From CAYVQE01 sp964633205 (GTDB lineage Bacteria; Myxococcota; B64-G9): a stretch of 9,366 nucleotides of DNA. This document shows positions 5,109 to 9,366 of the stretch, in pieces (position 1 is the stretch's first letter; every line of letters begins with the position of its first letter). The notes under the pieces were generated by a model. That model searched no databases. It was not told the DNA's origin and saw only the letters and a list, made by a program, of their open reading frames with translations. The position numbers were made by a program, and so were the translations under genes. The stretch covers positions 1-9,366 of the forward strand of contig CAZWFN010000198.1 in NCBI GenBank assembly GCA_964633205.1. The letters run 5' to 3'.

Positions 5109-5486
5109 ATGGACGATCAAGCACCATCGCTGCCGGACAAGATCTATTTCAAGATCGGCGAGGTGGCTGAGATCGTCGGCGTGGAGCCCTATGTGCTGCG
5201 CTACTGGGAGACCGAATTTCCCGCCCTCAAGCCCTCCAAATCGCGTTCCCAGCAGCGTCTGTATCGCAAGCGAGACGTGGAGCTGCTGATCAAGATCAAG
5301 CGGCTGCTGTACGAAGAAATGTACACCATCGCCGGCGCCAAGAAGCAGCTGTTGCGCGCAGGCGAGAAGAGCCCCTCGCCGCAGATGGATCTACAGCTTC
5401 CCGAGCGCCGCGACAGCGAGCTGCTGAAGAAGATCGAGCGCGAGCTCACCGAGCTGTTGCAGATCGTCGAGTCGGATTCGTCTTGA
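5109..5486 (+). CDS. MerR-family transcriptional regulator
   Basis: A 125-residue DNA-binding protein. The winged-helix MerR domain spans about 13-80: Y-F-K-I-G-E-V-A-E-I-V-G-V at 13-25 is the first helix-turn-helix, followed by V-L-R-Y-W-E-T-E-F-P and the wing residues S-Q-Q-R-L-Y-R-K-R-D-V. A short C-terminal helix (about 100-120, heptad-like L-L-x-x-I-x-x-E-L-x-x-L-L) should form the dimer coiled coil. There is no effector-binding domain and no cysteine pair, so it is not a metal sensor; this is the small MerR-like type usually found beside pheT-ihfA and a tRNA-Pro gene. Its target is unknown. ATG 5109 was chosen (GGTGA just upstream); ATG 5091 would add six residues. Its last 41 bases overlap the 3' end of the lipoprotein gene on the other strand. 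Confidence 0.9.
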   Translation: MDDQAPSLPDKIYFKIGEVAEIVGVEPYVLRYWETEFPALKPSKSRSQQRLYRKRDVELLIKIKRLLYEEMYTIAGAKKQLLRAGEKSPSPQMDLQLPERRDSELLKKIERELTELLQIVESDSS

Positions 5487-6231
5487 CCGGAGCCAACAGC
5501 CCCTGGCGCAAGAATGCCGCGAGCAACTCGCGCCAAGGAGCCCACTGGTGGCCGCCGGCGGTGCTGCGGTGCTGGCCCGCCGGCAGGGCTGCGGCCAGCA
5601 TGGCGTTGGCGCGGGCAAAGGGATCGGCCGTGCCCCAGCCGATGTAGATCCCCGGCCGCCGGTGCGGCTGGCGGATGTGCTCGAGCAGCCAGCTCCACAA
5701 GGCGCGCTGGTAATCGTCCGGCGCGATGGCCGCCGGGGGGCGCCAGGCGGCCAGGCCACCGGCCGCGTCGATCTCGTCGATCAGCTCCTCGTCACCGAGG
5801 AAGGGAGCCAGCAGGATCAGCCCGTCGATCTGCTCGGCATGCGCGCTGGCATACAGCAGCGCGCCCAGACCGCCCATGGAGATGCCCAGCAGCCAGATGT
5901 GCTGGTAGCCTCGCGCCCGGGCCGGGCCGATCACGTCCCGGTCCAGCCGCTCGATCAGCGAGCGCTCGTAGTAGTAGCCGAAGTGGGCGTCGACCAGCAG
6001 CACGTCGACCGCCGGCGCCTGGCGCCGAACCAGTTCGACCAGCCCGGCCCGTTCCAGATCGGCCGGGTCGTCGCCGCGGCCCGGCAGCATGACCAGCAGG
6101 CAAGGCGCCCGCCCGTCACCCGCCGGCCGCGGCTGTGACGGGATGGGCACGCTGGTGGGGTAGAGCAGGCTGCAGCCGCCCAGAATGGCGGCCACCAGGC
6201 CCAGCCCGATCCAGCTTCCGCTGCTCGTCAT
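5446..6231 (-). CDS. Alpha/beta-hydrolase-fold lipoprotein
   Basis: 261 residues. The N-terminus is a lipoprotein signal: hydrophobic 7-17, then lipobox L-G-G-C with Cys20 as the lipidation site. Ser at +2 suggests outer-membrane sorting by the E. coli rule. The hydrolase core shows an oxyanion-type L-P-G-R-G turn at 49-53, a nucleophile elbow G-I-S-M-G-G with Ser118, an acidic residue Asp203 in G-T-A-D-P, and His228 in G-G-H-Q-W, i.e. a complete Ser-Asp-His triad in the expected order. The substrate is unknown; an esterase or acylhydrolase acting at the envelope is the natural guess. The start is supported by GGAGGAGG ending five bases before the ATG and by a promoter at 6260-6287. It is a single-gene unit convergent with the MerR gene, which it overlaps by 41 bp. 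Confidence 0.85.
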   Translation of the reverse strand: MTSSGSWIGLGLVAAILGGCSLLYPTSVPIPSQPRPAGDGRAPCLLVMLPGRGDDPADLERAGLVELVRRQAPAVDVLLVDAHFGYYYERSLIERLDRDVIGPARARGYQHIWLLGISMGGLGALLYASAHAEQIDGLILLAPFLGDEELIDEIDAAGGLAAWRPPAAIAPDDYQRALWSWLLEHIRQPHRRPGIYIGWGTADPFARANAMLAAALPAGQHRSTAGGHQWAPWRELLAAFLRQGLLAPVKTNPTRRSATAR

Positions 6232-6259
6232 GCCAGCCTCCTCCTCGAGGACCGAACCG

Positions 6260-6287
6260 AGTATACACCGCTGCTGTGTCCGGACAA
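6260..6287 (-). promoter_or_regulatory. Promoter of the lipoprotein gene
   Basis: Reading the minus strand, TTGTCC (6287-6282, 4 of 6 consensus) and TATACT (6265-6260, 5 of 6) are spaced by 16 bp. Transcription would begin near 6253 and give a leader of about 20 nt that carries the strong GGAGGAGG ribosome binding site. It is divergent from the tRNA-Pro promoter in the same intergenic region. Confidence 0.6.
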
Positions 6288-6316
6288 TCGGGCGCAGCGA
6301 AAAACGGTGTGCTCGC

Positions 6317-6345
6317 TTGACAGCCTACGGGGGCGTGGGTATAGT
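6317..6345 (+). promoter_or_regulatory. Strong promoter of tRNA-Pro
   Basis: A perfect TTGACA at 6317-6322, a 17-bp spacer and TATAGT at 6340-6345 (5 of 6) form a near-consensus sigma-70 promoter. The bases after the -10 box are GC-rich (CCGGCTCGCG), as is usual for stable-RNA promoters under stringent control. The start should fall near 6352, about 10 bases before the mature tRNA. Confidence 0.85.
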
Positions 6346-6360
6346 CCGGCTCGCGTCTCG

Positions 6361-6435
<75 letters not shown>

Positions 6436-6446
6436 TTCGAACGCAG

Positions 6447-6476
6447 CGCCTGTCTCCTAGGAGGCAGGCGTTTTTT
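6447..6476 (+). terminator. Intrinsic terminator after tRNA-Pro
   Basis: CGCCTG at 6447-6452 pairs with CAGGCG at 6465-6470; the stem continues inward through one T-G pair and three more pairs to a CTAG loop. Six T residues follow at 6471-6476. On the minus strand no T-run follows the stem, so it is unlikely to serve mutY, which ends 34 bp further on. Confidence 0.92.
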
Positions 6477-6481
6477 CTTAC

Positions 6482-6513
6482 CCGGCCACGGCTTCATCCG
6501 GCCACGGCTTCAT
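6482..6513. repeat. Perfect 16-bp tandem duplication at the mutY 3' end
   Basis: CCGGCCACGGCTTCAT occurs twice without a gap, at 6482-6497 and 6498-6513. The second copy contains the mutY stop codon (6510-6512 on the minus strand); the first copy repeats the same TCA just beyond the gene. The unit is not a multiple of three. It looks like a recent slippage duplication. Confidence 0.9.
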
Positions 6514-7661
6514 GGCGGCATCGCGGATCGGCCCAGGGGATGGCCGGCGGCGGCCAGGGCCTTGCGGGTCAGGGCGGCCAGGCCCATGCGCTCGAGCTGC
6601 TGCGGGCGGCTGATCCAGCGGGCGGCGGTGTAGGCGTGCAGCTGCAGCGGTCCCTTTTGCAGCGCTACCGCGTGCACCCGCACCTGCAGCCGGCGGTGGG
6701 TGAGCAGGTGTTCGAAAGCCGCCAGCCGCGGGCCCACCTCGGTCGCACGACCCAGGTCGTGCTCCAAAGCCTTCGCTAGCGCGCGCGCATCGCCGTTGCC
6801 GCGGCCCGTGCGCGGGTGCAGCGGCAGGCTCCACAGCCCGCCGAACAGGCCTCGGGACGGGTTTTGCACCAGCAAGAGCCCGGCTGGCCGCCGGATCAGC
6901 GCCAGGCGCAGCGTCACCAGCAGCGGAACCCGCCGGCGGCGCGGCAGCGGGCGTTCGAGTTGCGTACCGCGACGGCGGGCATGGCACAGCCGGCGCAGCG
7001 GACAGCCCGCACAGGCCGGTGCCCGCGGCGTGCACACCAGGGCGCCCAGCTCCATCAGCGCTTCGTTGAAGTCGCCCGGGCGATCGGCCGGCACCAAGCG
7101 GCCGGCCAGCTGCCAGAGCTGCTCGCGCACCGCCGGCCGTTCCAGGTCGGCTGCGATGTCGAACAACCGCGCCAGCACCCGTTTGACATTGCCGTCCACC
7201 GCCGGCTCCGCTCGGCCGAGAGCGATCGAGGCGATGGCGCCGGCGGTGTAGCGGCCGATGCCGGGCAGGGCCGCCAGGCTTTCGACGTCGGCGGGCAAGC
7301 GCCCATCGTGCTGCGCGCACAGCAGCCGGGCGGTGCGATGCAGGTTGCGGCCGCGGCTGTAGTAGCCCAGCCCCGACCACAGCGCCAGCACCTCGTCCCG
7401 TTCCGCGGCCGCCAGCTGCTCCAGGTCGGGGAAACGCTCGACGAAGCGCTGGTAGTAAGGCACCACCGCCTCGAGCCGGGTCTGCTGGGCCATGATCTCG
7501 GCCAACCAGGTGCGGTAAGCGTCCCGCTGCCGGCGCCAAGGCAGGTCGCGACCGGCCTCGGCGAACCAGGCGAGCAGCGGCCGCTGGATGGCCCGGCGCC
7601 GGCGGGCGGGCAAGGCCAGGAGCAACTCGTCTCTTTCATCGCTGTCTGCCGGGCGTGCCAT
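6510..7661 (-). CDS. mutY: Adenine DNA glycosylase
   Basis: Removes adenine mispaired with 8-oxoguanine in base-excision repair. 383 residues. Catalytic Glu55 lies in E-I-M-A-Q-Q-T; the helix-hairpin-helix reads L-P-G-I-G-R-Y-T-A-G-A (132-142), with Tyr138 at the position occupied by Ser in E. coli and Tyr in Geobacillus MutY; the catalytic Asp156 lies in V-D-G-N-V. The [4Fe-4S] ligands Cys210, 217, 220 and 226 have the canonical C-x6-C-x2-C-x5-C spacing. The C-terminal NUDIX-like 8-oxoG recognition domain (about 247-375) shows G-L-F-G-G-L-W-S-L-P and F-E-H-L-L-T-H (316-322). ATG 7661 was chosen; it leaves about 25 residues before the usual MutY start and has no strong ribosome binding site. 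The open frame continues upstream to 8315, but that part overlaps surE antisense. It is divergent from surE. Confidence 0.95.
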   Translation of the reverse strand: MARPADSDERDELLLALPARRRRAIQRPLLAWFAEAGRDLPWRRQRDAYRTWLAEIMAQQTRLEAVVPYYQRFVERFPDLEQLAAAERDEVLALWSGLGYYSRGRNLHRTARLLCAQHDGRLPADVESLAALPGIGRYTAGAIASIALGRAEPAVDGNVKRVLARLFDIAADLERPAVREQLWQLAGRLVPADRPGDFNEALMELGALVCTPRAPACAGCPLRRLCHARRRGTQLERPLPRRRRVPLLVTLRLALIRRPAGLLLVQNPSRGLFGGLWSLPLHPRTGRGNGDARALAKALEHDLGRATEVGPRLAAFEHLLTHRRLQVRVHAVALQKGPLQLHAYTAARWISRPQQLERMGLAALTRKALAAAGHPLGRSAMPP

Positions 7662-7667
7662 GCGCCC

Positions 7668-7696
7668 ATGCTGCGCGCTGGCGGGCGCCGGATCAA
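7668..7696 (-). promoter_or_regulatory. Weak promoter candidate of mutY
   Basis: Reading the minus strand, TTGATC (7696-7691, 4 of 6) and CAGCAT (7673-7668, 3 of 6) are spaced by 17 bp, and the -10 box ends six bases before the mutY ATG. The match is poor; it is listed because the spacing repeats the geometry seen at the 597 gene and at surE. Confidence 0.25.
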
Positions 7697-7739
7697 GCCC
7701 GGCGGCTGCCGAGCGCCGGCTGCGGCGCGGCGGACGGAG

Positions 7740-7768
7740 TTGACATCCCGCTGGGGCAAGGCTAGGGT
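7740..7768 (+). promoter_or_regulatory. Promoter of surE
   Basis: A perfect -35 box TTGACA at 7740-7745, a 17-bp spacer and a -10 of the TAnnnT type, TAGGGT at 7763-7768. The expected start is at about 7775-7776, on or next to the surE ATG, which would make the message leaderless. The same AGGG could instead be read as a ribosome binding site eight bases before the ATG if transcription starts further upstream. Confidence 0.55.
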
Positions 7769-7775
7769 GCTGCGC

Positions 7776-8540
7776 ATGCCATTGATTCTGCTCACCAATG
7801 ATGATGGTTACGACGCGCCCGGGCTGCAGCTGTTGGCCGATGCAGTCGCCGACCTGGGCCAGGTCTGGATGATCGCACCGCACATCGAGCGCTCCGCCTG
7901 TGGCCGCTCGGTCACCCTGGATAGACCGCTGCGGGCGGAGCAACGCGGCGAGAAACGGCTGGCGGTGGACGGCACACCGGCGGACTGTGTGCTGCTGGGC
8001 CTGCGCGCCCTGCTGCCGGCCGCGCCCGAGCTGGTGGTCTCCGGGATCAACCGCGGCTACAACCTGGGCGAGGACCTGGACTACTCGGGCACCGTGGCCG
8101 GCGCCGCCGAGGGCGCGTTGCAGGGCGCCGGCGCATCGATGGCCATCAGCGTCGGGGCCGACAGCCCGCCGGCGGTGTTCGAGCGGGCGGCCGCGGTGGC
8201 CCGCGGACTGGCCCTGGTGTTGATCGAGCAGCCGCTGCCACGCGGCTGCTACCTCAACGTCAACCTGCCGGCCGATGCCACCGATCGGGTGCGCTGGACC
8301 CGGCAGGGAAATCACCTGGCACCGGGAACGGTCGATCGCGGCCGCGATCCGCGGGGCAAGCCCTACTACTGGATCGCCAATCGGCCCGACGAGGACGATC
8401 CGCCGCCCGACACCGACCGCGGTGCGGTCGCCCGGGGCGTCATCTCCATCACGCCCATGACCCTGGATCGCACCTTCCGGGCCTCCTGGAACGCGCCCGA
8501 TCTGGGCCGCACCGGGCTGCGGCTAGAGCCTGCCGAATGA
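7776..8540 (+). CDS. surE: 5'/3'-nucleotidase SurE
   Basis: A metal-dependent phosphatase that dephosphorylates nucleoside monophosphates (and short polyphosphate in E. coli); linked to stationary-phase survival. 254 residues, normal length. The N-terminal N-D-D-G (8-11) supplies Asp9 and Asp10; Ser40 in E-R-S-A and Asn92 in S-G-I-N are the other likely metal ligands. Further family marks are D-G-T-P-A-D-C-V (65-72), Y-S-G-T-V-A-G-A-A-E-G (103 on) and Y-V/I-S-I-T-P near the C-terminus. ATG 7776 gives exactly the family's N-terminus (M-P-L-I-L-L-T-N-D-D-G); the open frame extends far upstream, but that part is antisense to mutY. SurE is often followed by pcm and nlpD; here a DUF368 gene follows, almost touching. 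Confidence 0.96.
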   Translation: MPLILLTNDDGYDAPGLQLLADAVADLGQVWMIAPHIERSACGRSVTLDRPLRAEQRGEKRLAVDGTPADCVLLGLRALLPAAPELVVSGINRGYNLGEDLDYSGTVAGAAEGALQGAGASMAISVGADSPPAVFERAAAVARGLALVLIEQPLPRGCYLNVNLPADATDRVRWTRQGNHLAPGTVDRGRDPRGKPYYWIANRPDEDDPPPDTDRGAVARGVISITPMTLDRTFRASWNAPDLGRTGLRLEPAE

Positions 8541-8551
8541 GCGACGCGTGA
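8537..8551 (+). CDS. Four-codon ORF bridging surE and the DUF368 gene (doubtful)
   Basis: ATG AGC GAC GCG TGA (encoding MSDA) overlaps the surE stop as ATGA and overlaps the GTG start of the next gene as GTGA. It could be a coupling relay, the remnant of an older DUF368 start put out of frame by one base, or chance. There is no ribosome binding site evidence of its own. Confidence 0.2.
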   Translation: MSDA

Positions 8552-9366
8552 GCATCCTGTCGACGCTGGTACAAGGCGCCCTGGTGGGCATCGCCAACAT
8601 CATCCCCGGGGTCAGCGGCGGCACCTTCGCCCTGGTGCTGGGCATCTACGAGCGGCTGCTGGCCGCCATCGGCGCCTTCGGTCTGGCCACCCTGCGCGCG
8701 ACCGCCCAGCTGTTCGCGGCGCCGGGCAGCCCCGAGCGCCGGGGGGCCTTCGTCCGCGAGATGAAGCGGATCGATCTGCTCTGGCTGGCCCTGCTGGCGG
8801 TGGGCGCGGCTGTGGCCATCCTGGCCTCGTCGCGCCTGATCGCCTGGCTGCTCGAAGCCCACCGGGCGCCCACGCTGGCCTTCTTCGTCGGCTTGATCAT
8901 TCCCTCGATCGCCGTACCCTGGCGCCTGCTGGAGCGGCGCAGCTGGCCCGAGGCCCTGGCCTGCCTGGCCGGGCTGGCCGGTCTGGTGGCCCTGACCCTG
9001 CTGCCGGCCGCGACCGTGGCCGGGGGCCCTGGCTGGCTGGGTCTGTTCCTCGGCGGGGCGCTGGCCATCTCGGCCATGATCCTGCCCGGTATCTCCGGCT
9101 CGTTCTTGTTGATGATCCTCGGCCAGTACAAGGTCGTGCTGGATGCCATCAACGGCTTCGACCTGGTCCGACTGGGGTTGTTCGCCCTGGGCTGTGTGGC
9201 CGGGCTGCTGGCCTTCGTGCGGCTGCTCAACTTGCTGCTGCGGCGCTTCCACTCGGTGACCATCGCCTTTCTGATCGGTCTGATCCTGGGCTCGCTGTGG
9301 GTGCTGTGGCCCTTCAAGCAGGTGGCGCCCGATGCCAAGATCATCACCGGCAGCAACATCTGGCCC
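8548..9366 (+). CDS. DUF368 membrane protein, probable undecaprenyl-phosphate translocase (3' end outside window)
   Basis: At least 273 residues, open to the window end and near full length for the family. DUF368 proteins (PopT) flip undecaprenyl phosphate back across the inner membrane to recycle the carrier for peptidoglycan and O-antigen synthesis. The family's duplicated motif is clear: N-I-I-P-G-V-S-G-G-T at 17-26 followed by G-I-Y-E-R-L, and M-I-L-P-G-I-S-G-S at 177-185 followed by G-Q-Y-K-V-V-L, two related half-repeats expected to form re-entrant segments of opposite orientation. Hydrophobic segments lie near 77-93, 110-125, 136-152, 164-191, 206-231 and 238-256. GTG 8548 was chosen: the frame is closed upstream at 8524 and no ATG is available. 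No clear ribosome binding site is present, so translation is probably coupled to surE, whose stop is 7 bp upstream. Confidence 0.88.
   Translation, partial: MSILSTLVQGALVGIANIIPGVSGGTFALVLGIYERLLAAIGAFGLATLRATAQLFAAPGSPERRGAFVREMKRIDLLWLALLAVGAAVAILASSRLIAWLLEAHRAPTLAFFVGLIIPSIAVPWRLLERRSWPEALACLAGLAGLVALTLLPAATVAGGPGWLGLFLGGALAISAMILPGISGSFLLMILGQYKVVLDAINGFDLVRLGLFALGCVAGLLAFVRLLNLLLRRFHSVTIAFLIGLILGSLWVLWPFKQVAPDAKIITGSNIWP

Noticed and set aside
5514..6138. Plus-strand open frames over the lipoprotein gene
   Set aside because: Low-complexity Arg/Ala/Pro translations; the minus strand shows a lipobox and a catalytic triad.
6816..7775. Plus-strand extension of the surE frame far upstream
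   Set aside because: It runs antisense through mutY, and SurE homologs begin exactly at the ATG at 7776.
7662..8315. Upstream extension of the mutY frame
   Set aside because: It is antisense to surE and has no MutY-like sequence; MutY begins at about 7661.
8449..9359. Minus-strand open frames rich in Gln/Gly/Arg at the right end
   Set aside because: Shadows of the DUF368 gene, which has the conserved duplicated P-G-x-S-G motif on the plus strand.

Overview
The window is GC-rich, gene-dense bacterial chromosome. It looks Gram-negative: it carries a lipoprotein with a lipobox, a signal-peptide protein, and a calcineurin-type phosphoesterase resembling LpxH. The gene order tRNA-Val / thrS-infC-rpmI-rplT / MerR-like regulator / tRNA-Pro / surE resembles the translation gene cluster of proteobacteria and deltaproteobacteria. 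The IF3 and MerR-like sequences read like those of deltaproteobacterial lineages (Desulfobacterota, Myxococcota and relatives). Neither tRNA gene encodes its 3' CCA, which argues against enteric-type Gammaproteobacteria. The assignment is inference from remembered families, not a search.

Layout. 1-458: 3' end of a metallophosphoesterase gene. 597-1439: an unrecognised exported protein built from about eight helix-strand repeats of about 24 residues, with a strong promoter that puts the expected transcription start on its ATG. 1589-1704: tRNA-Val(GAC) and a strong intrinsic terminator. 1721-5027: thrS, infC, rpmI and rplT, all on the plus strand. 5109-5486: a MerR-type regulator. 5446-6231 (minus): an alpha/beta-hydrolase lipoprotein that overlaps the regulator tail to tail. 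6317-6476: promoter, tRNA-Pro(GGG) and terminator as a complete unit. 6510-7661 (minus): mutY. 7776-8540: surE, divergent from mutY. 8548-9366: a DUF368 membrane protein cut off by the window end.

How the genes fit together. The centre is translation machinery: threonyl-tRNA synthetase, IF3, L35, L20 and two tRNAs. Phenylalanyl-tRNA synthetase (pheS, pheT) and ihfA, which usually lie between rplT and the MerR-like gene, are absent; only 81 bp remain there. The flanks are housekeeping genes: oxidative DNA repair (mutY), nucleotide phosphatase (surE) and undecaprenyl-phosphate recycling (DUF368).

No mobile element, CRISPR array or obvious defence system is visible. The points most worth a second look are: the repeat protein and its apparently leaderless promoter; thrS placed directly behind a strong terminator with no promoter seen in between; an eight-codon reading frame ending on a TAATG at infC; the missing pheST-ihfA block; and a four-codon reading frame that overlaps both surE and the DUF368 gene. 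There is no gene-free stretch longer than 300 bases.
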